Assembly (NCBI RefSeq): GCF_022664455.2
Contig: NZ_JAKRKC020000001.1
Location: forward strand, 1,240,001-1,304,000
Direction: 5' to 3'
DNA length: 64,000 nucleotides
Source of the DNA: Actinomadura luzonensis
Lineage (GTDB): Bacteria > Actinomycetota > Actinomycetes > Streptosporangiales > Streptosporangiaceae
The notes beneath the pieces were generated by a model. It had not been told where the DNA came from and did no database searches. It was given only the letters and a program-made list of their open reading frames with translations. Made by a program: the position numbers and the translations under genes. How positions within the stretch are numbered: position 1 is the stretch's first letter; each line of letters begins with the position of its first letter. This document shows, piece after piece, positions 34,090 through 42,964 of this stretch.

Positions 34090-35006
34090 CCTTCATCGAC
34101 CAGCACGCCGGCGTGTTCGGTGTCGAGCCGATCTGCCGTGTCCTGACCGAGCACGGCTGCCCCATCTCCACCAGCACCTACTACGCCGCCAAGAGGCGCC
34201 CGCCCTCGACGCGGGCGGTGCGCGACGCCGAACTGGACGCCCACATCCAGCGCATCCACACCGCCAACTACGGCGTCTACGGCGCCCGCAAAGTCTGGCA
34301 GCAACTGCTGCGCGAGGGGCATCGGGTGGCCCGCTGCACCGTCGAGCGCCGGATGCGCGCACTCGGCCTGCACGGCGCCCGGCGGGGCAAGAAGATCCGC
34401 ACCACCACGCCCGATCCCGGGCACGAGCGGGCGGCCGACCGGCTGCAGCGCGACTTCACCGCCCAGCAGCCGAACGCCACCTGGGTGGCCGACTTCACCC
34501 ACGTGACGGCCTGGTGCGGGGTGGTCTACGTCGCGTTCGTCGTCGACATCTACTCCCGGGCGATCGTCGGCTGGGCCGCCTCGCTGACCAAGCACACCAC
34601 GCTCGTGCTGGACGCCCTGGACATGGCCCTGTGGCGGCGTGAGCGCACCGGCCACCCGGCCGGGCCGGGACTGGTTCATCACTCGGACGCGGGCAGTCAA
34701 TACACCTCTTTCCGGTTCACCACCCATCTGCTGGCGGCCGGCATCGACGCCTCCATCGGCACGGTCGGCGACGCGCTCGACAACGCCCTGATGGAATCGC
34801 ATATCGGCCTCTACAAGACCGAGCTGATCAAGCCCCGGGGCCCGTGGCGCAGCCTGGCTGAGGTGGAACTGGCCACCGCTGAATGGGTGGCCTGGTTCAA
34901 CACGACCCGCCTGCACTCAGCCATCGGACACCTCCCGCCCGAGGAGTTCGAGGCGATCTACTACGCTCAGCACCACCCCAACGAAGCCCTAGCAATCAAC
35001 CGCTGA
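34086..35006 (+). CDS. IS3-family transposase OrfB, copy b
   Basis: 306 residues. HTH_21 region with THTANYGVYGARKVWQQL-type sequence, then the rve core: Asp in TWVADFTHVT, Asp in HHSDAGSQYTS, Glu in NALMESHIGLYKTELI. Intact. It belongs to another IS3 subgroup than copy a. Confidence 0.93.
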   Translation: MTFIDQHAGVFGVEPICRVLTEHGCPISTSTYYAAKRRPPSTRAVRDAELDAHIQRIHTANYGVYGARKVWQQLLREGHRVARCTVERRMRALGLHGARRGKKIRTTTPDPGHERAADRLQRDFTAQQPNATWVADFTHVTAWCGVVYVAFVVDIYSRAIVGWAASLTKHTTLVLDALDMALWRRERTGHPAGPGLVHHSDAGSQYTSFRFTTHLLAAGIDASIGTVGDALDNALMESHIGLYKTELIKPRGPWRSLAEVELATAEWVAWFNTTRLHSAIGHLPPEEFEAIYYAQHHPNEALAINR

Positions 35007-35069
35007 GGTCTCCATCAAAGCCGGGGCGGTTCAGATGTCGGCGAAGATCATCTGAAGAGTGGAGTCCCG

Positions 35070-35559
35070 TTGCGGGATCAGTTTGTCATCTCCCGGGTGG
35101 TGCGGGTGGCCGCGGGAGTGTTCGCGCCGGGCCACCTGGGAGAGCTCACCCAGGTGGTGCCGTTTGAGCTGGTGGATGCGGTGCTGGCGGAGACGGGCCG
35201 GGTGCAGCACCGGCTCCGGGAGCTTCCCTCACGGGTCGGGGTGTATTTCCTGCTGGCGATGTGCCTGTTTCCGGAGGTCGGCTACCGGCTGGTGTGGGAC
35301 AAAATGACCAGTGCGCTGGCCGGGCTGCCCGCGGTCGCTTCGCCGACCGCCAAGGCGTTACGCGACCTGCGCCGCCGGGTGGGCGCTGCGCCGATGCGAG
35401 CGCTGTTCGAGGTGGTGTGCGGCCCGCTGGCCCAGCCGGTGACGCCCGGGGTGCGGTTCGGCCGCTATCGGACGGTCTCCTTCGACGGCTGCAGCTCACT
35501 GAAGGTGCCCGATACCGGCCGGAACCGGGCCTGGCTCGATCGGCTCGCCCACGGCGGCT
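35070..35559 (+). pseudogene. IS4-family transposase N-terminal fragment
   Basis: From TTG 35070: PGHLGELTQVVPFELVDAVL, LPSRVGVYFLLAMCLFPEVGY and FGRYRTVSFDGCSSLKVPDT (first Asp of DDE). This is the IS4 N-terminal domain and start of the core. The gene is cut by IS630 at TA 35559-35560 and its 3' part is no longer in the window. Confidence 0.75.
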
Positions 35560-35560
35560 A

Positions 35561-36588
35561 CACAGGTTGAATGCGTAGTGTCTTAGCCTCGTGACGGATC
35601 GCTTCGGGCGAGGTACGACCGGAGCATGCGGTACGGGCAAAGGGGTGGGTACACGCCCGCAGAGCAGGAACGGCGGGAGCGTGTACGGCTGCAGGCGGCC
35701 GAGTGGTTCAAGGCCGGGGAGTCGACCAGGGCGATCGCGGTGCGGTTACGGGTGCACGAGCGGTCGGTGACACGCTGGCGCAAGGCCTGGCGCGAAGGCG
35801 GTGGTGCGGAGGCGCTGCTGTCGAAGGGGCCGGTCTCGAGGGAGAAGCTGTCGGCCGCTCAGTGGGCACGGCTGGATGCCGAGCTCAAGCGCGGGCCCCT
35901 GGCCTGGGGCCATGTCGAGGATCAGTGCTGGACCTTGGGCCGGGTCAAGACGCTGATCGGGCGGTTGTTCCACATCGGCTACACCATCGAGGGGGTGGGC
36001 AAGCTGCTGCATCGGCACGGCTGGTCGGTGCAGGTGCCGGCCCGGCGCGCCATGGAGCGGGACGAGGAAGCCGTTGCGCTGTGGAAAGCCGAGGTGTGGC
36101 CGGCGGCAAAACCACCGCGGCGGACCTGGGTGCCTACCTCTGCTTCGAAGACGAGGCCGGGCAGGGACTGAGGCCGCCGAAGGGACGTACCTGGGCACCG
36201 GTCGGCGCCCGTCCGGTGGTGACAGTACGCGGCAGAGGCTCCGGCCGCATCAACATGGCCGGCGTCGTGGCCTTCCGCGACGGCGAACGGCCGCACCTGT
36301 TCTACAAGCTGCACGTCTACCACGGCCGCAAGGGCGAGCCGAAGACGTTCTCCTGGAGCGATTACCGGGACCTGATCGTGGCCACCCACCAGCAGCTCGG
36401 CGCACCGCTGGTCTGGTGCTGGGACAATCTCAACGTGCACCTGGACGGCCGGCTCGCCGCGTTCGCGGCCGAGCACGCCGACTGGCTGCGCCTCGTCCAG
36501 CTGCCCGCCTACGCGCCCGAGCTGAACCCGGCCGAGGGCGTGTGGTCGCTGTTGCGCCGTTGCCTGGCCAACTTCGCCGTCACCGACC
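35561..36588 (+). mobile_element. IS630-family element, left copy, 3'-truncated
   Basis: Starts after TA (35559-35560) with CACAGGTTGAATGCGTAGTG, the same end as the right copy. The transposase is read in two frames (35626-36171, then the -1 frame), with a GCAAAAC slippery site at 36106-36112. It matches the right copy until GTCACCGACC at 36588, where ISAs1 sequence begins. The last part of the transposase and the right end are lost. Confidence 0.88.
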
Positions 36589-36737
36589 CAGGGCCGAAGC
36601 GTTCTCGTCTGACGAGACATGCACGGGCTCGATGAAGCCGGGCGGTTGAGGGCACCCCGGCAGGCAGACGGCAAACGCGACCCCTGAAGATCGTTGGGTG
36701 TCTACGCCAGTCGATCAAGAACAGGGGCCGCGTTCGC

Positions 36738-37802
36738 GTGCCATCATCCCCGATCGACGTGCTCACCCGCCACCTGGAGCACGTCACCATCACCGACCCA
36801 CCGGCTGACCTGCCCACACTCGCCGAGCTCCTGGACGCCATCCCGGACCCGCGCAGCCGACGAGGCCGCCGCTACCGGCTCGGCCCGCTGCTGGCGATAT
36901 CCCTGCTCGCCGTGCTCGGCGGCGCAACCTCCCTGACCAAGATCGCCCGATTCATCACCGGATACGACCCCGACCTGCGCGCCCGGGCCGGCCTGCCCGG
37001 CACCGTGCGCCTGGCCGCCAGCACCCTAGGACGGCTGCTCGCCCGGCTGGACGGCGACGCCTTCGACACGGCGACCTGCACCTACCTGGCCACACTCGCC
37101 GACTGCGGCCCGCCCACCACCGATATCCAACTCCCGGCCCGGACGGCGCTGTCCGGCCTGGCCGTGGACGGCAAGACCCTGCGTGGCAGCCGTACCCCGG
37201 ACGGTGTCATCCATCTACTGGCCGCCACCCGCCACGACACCCAGACCGTCGTCGCCCAACGGCAGGTCGAGGCCAAGAGCAACGAGATCCCCGCCTTCAC
37301 ACCCCTGCTGTCCCACCTGGACCTGACCGGCGTGGTGGTCACCGCCGACGCCCTGCACACCCAGCACGACCACGCCCACCACGTCATCGCCGCCGGCGGC
37401 CACTACTTGTTCATCGTCAAGGGCAACCAGCCCACGCTCCTGCACCGGCTCAAGGCCCTGCCCTGGCGCGAAGCCATCCTCAACGACCGCACCGACCAGA
37501 CCGCGCACGGCCGCCGCGAGATTCGCCGCATGAAGATCTGCACCACCCGCCCCCACCTGCCCTTCCCGCACGCCGCCCAGGCGATCCAGATCAAACGCCG
37601 CCGCACCGACCACCGCACCGGCAAAACCACCATCGTCACCATCTACGCCATCACCGACCTGCCACCAGGCCGGATCACCCACGCCCAACTCGCCGCACTC
37701 ATCCGCGGCCACTGGAGCATCGAAGCCCTGCACCACATCCGCGACGTCACCTACCGCGAAGACGCCTCCCGCATCCGCACCGGCACCGCATCGGCCGAGT
37801 AG
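36738..37802 (+). pseudogene. ISAs1-family transposase, C-terminally truncated
   Basis: 354 residues. DPRSRRGRRYRLGPLLAISLLAVLGG at the N-terminus (shown in part), core Asp in LAVDGKTLRGSR, second in VVVTADALHTQ, FIVKGNQPTL, and IRGHWSIEALHHIRDVTYREDASRIRTG. Family members continue about 40 residues further; here the frame ends in sequence belonging to the Nudix module. The IS left end is probably at 36589 (CAGGGCCGAAGCG). Confidence 0.8.
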
Positions 37803-37813
37803 GCTCCTGTGGC

Positions 37814-38287
37814 GTGAGCCGGCGGATCGACTACTACGACGACCCCAGCGCGCCAGCCGCGAACAGTTTGGTTCCCTCGGTGAACGTCGTGGTCGCCAAC
37901 GAGGCCGACGAGGTGCTGCTGATCCGCCGCTCCGACAACGGCAACTGGGCACTACCGGGCGGCGCCGTCGATCTCGGCGAGTCCATCCCTCAGGCCGCCA
38001 TCCGGGAGACTCTCGAGGAGACCGGAATCACCTGCGAGATCACCGGGCTCGTCGGCACTTACAGCGACCCTCGCCACGTCATCCACTACACGAGCAACGG
38101 CGAAGTCCGTCAGGAGTTCTCCCTCGTCCTCACAGCCCGAGCCACAGGCGGCCAACCCACACCCAGCACAGAGTCTCGGGAGGTTCGTTGGGTGCCTCGG
38201 CAGGAGCTCGCCGCCTACGGGATGTACCCCTCCATGCGGCTGAGAATCGGACACTATCTCCGCGGGAACGGCCCGTACATCGGCTGA
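37814..38287 (+). CDS. Nudix hydrolase (Pra-like), copy 2
   Basis: 157 residues from GTG 37814, clearly paralogous to 16999-17475 along its whole length (RIDYYDDP, NSLVPSVNV, GLVGTYSDP, GEVRQEFSLVLTAR, ending PYIG). The Nudix box is complete (GGAVDLGESIPQAAIRETLEETGI). In copy 1 an XRE/PLD gene precedes it; here an ISAs1 fragment does, so the partner was deleted. It is probably the backbone remnant of a second AICE. The promoter is likely lost too. Confidence 0.85.
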   Translation: MSRRIDYYDDPSAPAANSLVPSVNVVVANEADEVLLIRRSDNGNWALPGGAVDLGESIPQAAIRETLEETGITCEITGLVGTYSDPRHVIHYTSNGEVRQEFSLVLTARATGGQPTPSTESREVRWVPRQELAAYGMYPSMRLRIGHYLRGNGPYIG

Positions 38288-38383
38288 CATCGAAGCCATA
38301 GCGTCAACCGTGACAGCAGGCACGATCACTGCACGAAAAAGGCCAGGTCACAGGTATGATCGTTAACTGATGAGACTTTTCTC

Positions 38384-38476
38384 TACGTCTATCAAGGCGT
38401 GCGCCGCCCGCGGCGGCCCACGCACGTGCTGGGCTCCTCCTGGCCGCGCTGCGGCTCTCCGGCCGGTCGCGGCCAG
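38384..38476 (+). repeat. GC-rich cargo-boundary repeat, copy B
   Basis: Same 29-bp core as copy A (here 38440-38468), with a perfect 9-bp hairpin CTGGCCGCG/CGCGGCCAG. It lies between the Nudix remnant and the lower-GC restriction cassette. The gene-free stretch 38288-38783 contains nothing else I can support. Confidence 0.75.
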
Positions 38477-38783
38477 GGACACCCTGCACGGCTAAAGAAC
38501 ACCTCCGACCATCCCTCACTCTTGCCTAGACCGTCCGGAAGGCACCAGGGGCTCACAGGTAACACATACGCCTCCAGCAAGATAACCCATATCGACGCCA
38601 ACAAGTTGTATGGTCTGGTCCATGAAAGGTGACCCAGGATGCACCGGGCTCGGACGCACTTCTCCCGCAATACGTCGCGCCCTTCCACCCGGAGCCAGCT
38701 AGGGGCCTCCATACCAGGACTGCAGTGAGCCACGAACCAACTGGCAGCATTCCGAAAAGCAGTACCAAACTACGCATGCGGGC

Positions 38784-40241
38784 ATGACAGGGTGCATAAT
38801 GACCGAGAACAGTAGGCGGCTCCACATATCACAAGCTCTCAAGCAGTATTGGGATAGCCAAGGGCCAAAAGAGACCTACCGTGTCCCCCTCCGAGGTCAC
38901 ATGACTCTCGAGGTCATCGACGTGCCTCTCTCCATTCCCGTACTCAACGCGGACAGCTTCCGGATTGCGCCTCAGCTCGATGAGCATCCCCAGCGAGACC
39001 TGGTACGTTCTGACCCATACTCTCCAGCTGCCCAACAGCTCGTAAGTGACCTGGTTAAGAGCGTGCACAGACATTCCCAGGATCTCAAAGAGAACCTTGG
39101 CGAGGAGGGCCAGAGCCAGCCAGGCGTCATAACTCGCCAAGGCAAGTTGATCAACGCTAACACCCGGTGCGTACTCCTTCGTGAGCTTGCCCGTGAGGGC
39201 AGAACAAAAATAACGACTCTACGTGTAGCAGTTCTCCCTGCCGATGTAACCGATCAAGAGCTTCTGGAACTTGAGATGCTGCTTCAGCAGCAGGTAGAAC
39301 TCAAGGATGAGTATCGCCTCGTAAATCAGCTCACGATGATCAAGAAGCTCCATGACGCCGGTGTGAGCGACGACGCGATTGCAAGGAAGCTCAGAATACG
39401 AAGTGCTAGAAGCATGAGCGCCGGAGCACGTGTGCGCGAACTCCGGGAAGTCCTTTTCCTGATGGAGAGAACGAGACGACTAACAGAGCCAAGACTGTCT
39501 ATCACTACCTTTGCTTCAGACCGTGACAAGGAACAGAATTGGCGAGAGCTGTTGCGGGAAGTGAAGCGCCTCGATAGCACCCAAGGTCGCGAAGCAGCAG
39601 ATGCACACATTCTCGGCTGGCTCATCGCATATCTCACCGGGATCGATTCCGTTCACAAGCTCCGGCTTGCCAACGGCGACTGGGTCGAACGTGGCGTCAT
39701 CGACCAGCTCGCGCAACACCACCACGCCCTACATGACGCCATTGCCGGCAAGCAACAAGGAGAGACAACACCTTCAGGCCGTCCCGATAAGGTCGATCAA
39801 ATCCCCGGTCTCGACTTGCTGGGTTCTCTCGAAGAGACATTGCCGGCCGAATCAGTCAAGCCTCAAGTGCAAACCCTCGCCAACATTGTGGCACAAGCCC
39901 ATCAGGCGGGAACCGATCACCATGTTACATTGCCCAACGGAACATCAGTATCCGCGCCTGAAGTCCTTGAAAAAGTCGGCAATACTGTCAATAAAGCGAT
40001 AGCAGCAGAAAAGCGACGCAATAGGGCAGGTACAAGACTAACACGACCCCAGGGCTATCTCGACAGCGCACGCTCATCTCTCAACGACGCAATTAGAGCA
40101 ATATATGAAGCAAAGCCGGACCCGGCATTCCATGCCCACCAAAGAGCAACCCTCAACGCCATGCTGACCGAGATCGAGGATTTGGTCGATCAAGCCCGTA
40201 CAGCGCTTGAACAGGACTTGATTGACACAGAAGAGGGCTAG
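38784..40241 (+). CDS. ParB/sulfiredoxin-like domain protein of restriction cassette
   Basis: 485 residues (an ATG at 38799 is an alternative start). A ParB-like fold is suggested by GVITRQGKLINANTRCVLLRELAREG (about 108-133, in place of the DGxHR/R loop), VAVLPADVTDQELLELEM, then a helix-turn-helix (GVSDDAIARKLRIRS, about 195-210). The C-terminal half is helical with TPSGRPDKVDQIPGLDLLGSLEETLP as a mid-linker. ParB-like proteins bind DNA and nucleotide; here it may recognise modified or foreign DNA. First of three co-directional genes; 11 bp before the helicase gene. Confidence 0.6.
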   Translation: MTGCIMTENSRRLHISQALKQYWDSQGPKETYRVPLRGHMTLEVIDVPLSIPVLNADSFRIAPQLDEHPQRDLVRSDPYSPAAQQLVSDLVKSVHRHSQDLKENLGEEGQSQPGVITRQGKLINANTRCVLLRELAREGRTKITTLRVAVLPADVTDQELLELEMLLQQQVELKDEYRLVNQLTMIKKLHDAGVSDDAIARKLRIRSARSMSAGARVRELREVLFLMERTRRLTEPRLSITTFASDRDKEQNWRELLREVKRLDSTQGREAADAHILGWLIAYLTGIDSVHKLRLANGDWVERGVIDQLAQHHHALHDAIAGKQQGETTPSGRPDKVDQIPGLDLLGSLEETLPAESVKPQVQTLANIVAQAHQAGTDHHVTLPNGTSVSAPEVLEKVGNTVNKAIAAEKRRNRAGTRLTRPQGYLDSARSSLNDAIRAIYEAKPDPAFHAHQRATLNAMLTEIEDLVDQARTALEQDLIDTEEG

Positions 40242-40252
40242 GGACTCAGCAA

Positions 40253-42160
40253 ATGACATACCCAGAATCCGCGCCTGACATTAGAGTAAGCGCCGATGAC
40301 AATAACCCCTGCATTCGTATCGAGCAAAACGGCATTGATAACGATGCTTGGGATGAGATCGCATTAGCTATAGGCAACGAACTACCAGCGCCCGGCCTCC
40401 CGTTGCTTATACTCCCAGAAATACTAATAAGAAATCGCAAGACACTACAAAGCATTTTGGCACGTTACACGATCGGCCTACGTCCTGACGCTAGGGTTCG
40501 CGATCTGCTTATACGTTCCATCGAAGATGACCGTGCCATTCGCGCGTCCTTGAATCTATCACAAGCTACAACTAGTCCACCAATCACCAATGATCCTGAT
40601 CTTAATAATACGGGCCCGAAACTAACACGAGATCTCCGTCCTTTCCAACTACGCGACCTCAACCGCCTTACTCAACTTCGGCACGGGGCTAATTTCTCTG
40701 TTCCTGGCGCGGGCAAGACAACCGTAACCTACGCCCTGCATGATCAGGAGCGTCGGCGTGGCCGGGTCAATCGGTTGCTCGTAGTCGCCCCCCTGTCGGC
40801 CTTCGATGCATGGGAAGAGGAGGCCCATTCGATCTTCGAACCGAATCTGACCATCGCTCGTTGGAGAGGCGGCGCGGCCCCAGACGCAGATGTGGTCCTC
40901 ATCAACTATCAGAAACTCACTGGAGCCGTTAACCCACTTTCGGCATGGATGTCCCGCCGTTCCGTTCACTTGGTCGTCGACGAGGCCCACCGGGCCAAGC
41001 GCGGCGCGACAGGACAGTGGGGCCGCGCCCTTCTCGCGCTTGCACCCCTTGCCGCACGCCGTGACATTCTCACTGGAACACCAGCACCAAATCACCCAAA
41101 AGATCTGGCAGCTCTTCTTCAAATCTTGTGGCCCAATGGCGAGAGAGCAATTGAGCTCCCACGACGGGCGTTACTTACGGACCCTCCCGCTGAAGCTATC
41201 GCAGCGGTTAATGACGTGATCCGACCACTCTATGTGCGTACCACTAAGGAAGAGCTCGGCCTGCCCGATGTCTCTTTTAAGGTCGAGCCAGTTGCCCTTC
41301 GTCCTATACAGCAGGGCATTTATGATGCGATGCTAGATCTGTACTCAGGCAAGTTCTCTCTGGACCGGCGTGACAGCGCAATGTTCGCTCAGATGGGCGA
41401 AGTCACTATGTATCTCCTCCAAGGCGCATCTAGTCCTCGCCTCTTGTCGAATACCGCTGACCCTGCCCGGGCTTACAGGTATCCTTCGCTGGCTATTCCC
41501 CCCGGCAGTAGGCTAGCCAAGCTTCTTGAGGATTATCCCGACCACGAAATTCCTGCCAAGTTTCAACGGGCGATTCAGATAATTTCCCAAAACGCGGAGG
41601 CCGGCAAGAAGACCCTAGTCTGGTCTAACTTTCCGCACAACCTGATTCATCTTGAGATGCATCTCGGAAGACTACAACCAGCATTGGTTTATGGAGCAAT
41701 ACCGAGCGCTGAAGATGCGCCAGATGGTTTGCGCACCCGTGAACGGGAAATACGGCGCTTCAGGTATGACCCAGACTGCATGGTTCTCTTGGCAAATCCA
41801 CAGGCGATGTCTGAAGGCGTAAGCTTGCATTACGTTTGCCATGATGCCATATATATAGACCGCACCTTCAATGCGGGCCAATATCTCCAATCTCTAGATC
41901 GCATCCACCGTCTCGGACTGGAGGACGGCATCACAACAAACATTACAATTCTGGTGTCGGCAGGCACAATCGACGTCAGTGTAGACAATCGCGTGGCGGA
42001 AAAGACCCGACGGCTTGCTCGGATGCTGGCAGATCCCGCGCTGGTGCAAATGGCACTACCGGATGATGAAGAATACGGAGAGCCCCTTGAGGATCTAGGC
42101 GACATTGAAGCCATACTCGCACATCTCGGCAGCGCCCCTACATCACCTGCCAATGGCTAA
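40253..42160 (+). CDS. SF2/SNF2-like helicase-translocase
   Basis: 635 residues. Residues 1-120 are an unassigned N-domain. The motor shows motif I FSVPGAGKTT (149-158), Ia VVAPLSAFDAWEEEA, II DEAH (243-246), III LTGTP (273-277), V region ANPQAMSEGVSLHY and VI QSLDRIHRLG. The order and the Q-x3-R-x-HR motif fit SNF2-like translocases used in restriction systems. It has no nuclease domain of its own; the next gene, overlapping by eight bases, supplies one. Confidence 0.8.
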   Translation: MTYPESAPDIRVSADDNNPCIRIEQNGIDNDAWDEIALAIGNELPAPGLPLLILPEILIRNRKTLQSILARYTIGLRPDARVRDLLIRSIEDDRAIRASLNLSQATTSPPITNDPDLNNTGPKLTRDLRPFQLRDLNRLTQLRHGANFSVPGAGKTTVTYALHDQERRRGRVNRLLVVAPLSAFDAWEEEAHSIFEPNLTIARWRGGAAPDADVVLINYQKLTGAVNPLSAWMSRRSVHLVVDEAHRAKRGATGQWGRALLALAPLAARRDILTGTPAPNHPKDLAALLQILWPNGERAIELPRRALLTDPPAEAIAAVNDVIRPLYVRTTKEELGLPDVSFKVEPVALRPIQQGIYDAMLDLYSGKFSLDRRDSAMFAQMGEVTMYLLQGASSPRLLSNTADPARAYRYPSLAIPPGSRLAKLLEDYPDHEIPAKFQRAIQIISQNAEAGKKTLVWSNFPHNLIHLEMHLGRLQPALVYGAIPSAEDAPDGLRTREREIRRFRYDPDCMVLLANPQAMSEGVSLHYVCHDAIYIDRTFNAGQYLQSLDRIHRLGLEDGITTNITILVSAGTIDVSVDNRVAEKTRRLARMLADPALVQMALPDDEEYGEPLEDLGDIEAILAHLGSAPTSPANG

Positions 42161-42956
42161 GCTGAGGTTCACCCGGCATGAACTCCGTGCTGCTCTCGTA
42201 GTCGCTAACCTTATCGACCAAGACGGAACAGCTCTCGACGATGCCAGACGTGCTTATACTGACGCTATCACTCAAGGTATTTACTCAATAGACGATCTAC
42301 AGAGCGGGGAATGCCTACTCGTCAAGACTGGCCTGCTCAAGCGCGACAGAGACATGCTTGTCCCTACAGCAGCGCTGCTAGTCCTCAACGCTGTTGACGA
42401 ACAAGTAGCTTCGCTGATCCTCGTTTCGCTCCTAAAATCGACGCCAGAATATTATGCTGATCCAGCGCTCTTTGATGCACTTAGCGTCAACTTGCCATTC
42501 GATCTGCAGTCTCGTCATTTACTGGGAGAAAAGGGTGAGTTGCTCGTATTCAACGAATGCGTTCAGGAGTTGGTGAGTCTTGGCCGAGAAGACCTCGCAC
42601 CGAGAGTCCAGCGTGTCAGTCTTATCTCACCATCACTCGGATTCGATGTAGTAGCCCCATCCAGGCATGGCAACACTAGGCTACTTGAGGTAAAGACACA
42701 ATCTGGGCCAGCCACATCATCCTTCCGCCTCTTTCTTACGAGAAATGAGTTTGAGGTAGGAAGGAGGAACAGTAACTGGGCATTGATGGCATGTGTCGCG
42801 CCAGAAGGCCCTGGCGGTAGCGCTCAAGTCCTTGGATGGTGCCGAGCTGCCGCATTATTACCGTACTTGCCAGCCGATGCAGCTGGACGTTGGACTGAGG
42901 CGCTCGTGCATCTACCTATCGCTAACCTAAACGCAGGTCTGCCTGGTTTCCTTTAG
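42153..42956 (+). CDS. DUF3883-type nuclease-like protein
   Basis: 267 residues. After an unassigned N-domain the C-terminal part carries the PD-(D/E)xK-like pattern of DUF3883: Glu in LLGEKGELLVFNE, Asp in LGFDVVAPS, Glu-Lys in LLEVKTQSG, then SSFRLFLTRNEFEVG. DUF3883 domains occur in helicase-linked defence proteins. Translationally coupled to the helicase; convergent with, and 8 bp from, the methyltransferase stop. Probable DNA-cutting component. Confidence 0.65.
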   Translation: MAKLRFTRHELRAALVVANLIDQDGTALDDARRAYTDAITQGIYSIDDLQSGECLLVKTGLLKRDRDMLVPTAALLVLNAVDEQVASLILVSLLKSTPEYYADPALFDALSVNLPFDLQSRHLLGEKGELLVFNECVQELVSLGREDLAPRVQRVSLISPSLGFDVVAPSRHGNTRLLEVKTQSGPATSSFRLFLTRNEFEVGRRNSNWALMACVAPEGPGGSAQVLGWCRAAALLPYLPADAAGRWTEALVHLPIANLNAGLPGFL

Positions 42957-42964
42957 CGCAAAGG

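Larger units (their letters stand above)
33712..35033 (+). mobile_element. IS3-family insertion sequence, copy b, with GAT target duplication
   Basis: Inverted ends TGAATCGCCCCGGGTTCGGT (33712) and TGAACCGCCCCGGCTTTGAT (inward from 35033). Three bases GAT are duplicated at 33709-33711 and 35034-35036, so this is a simple, unrearranged insertion and later than the DNA around it. Confidence 0.9.
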
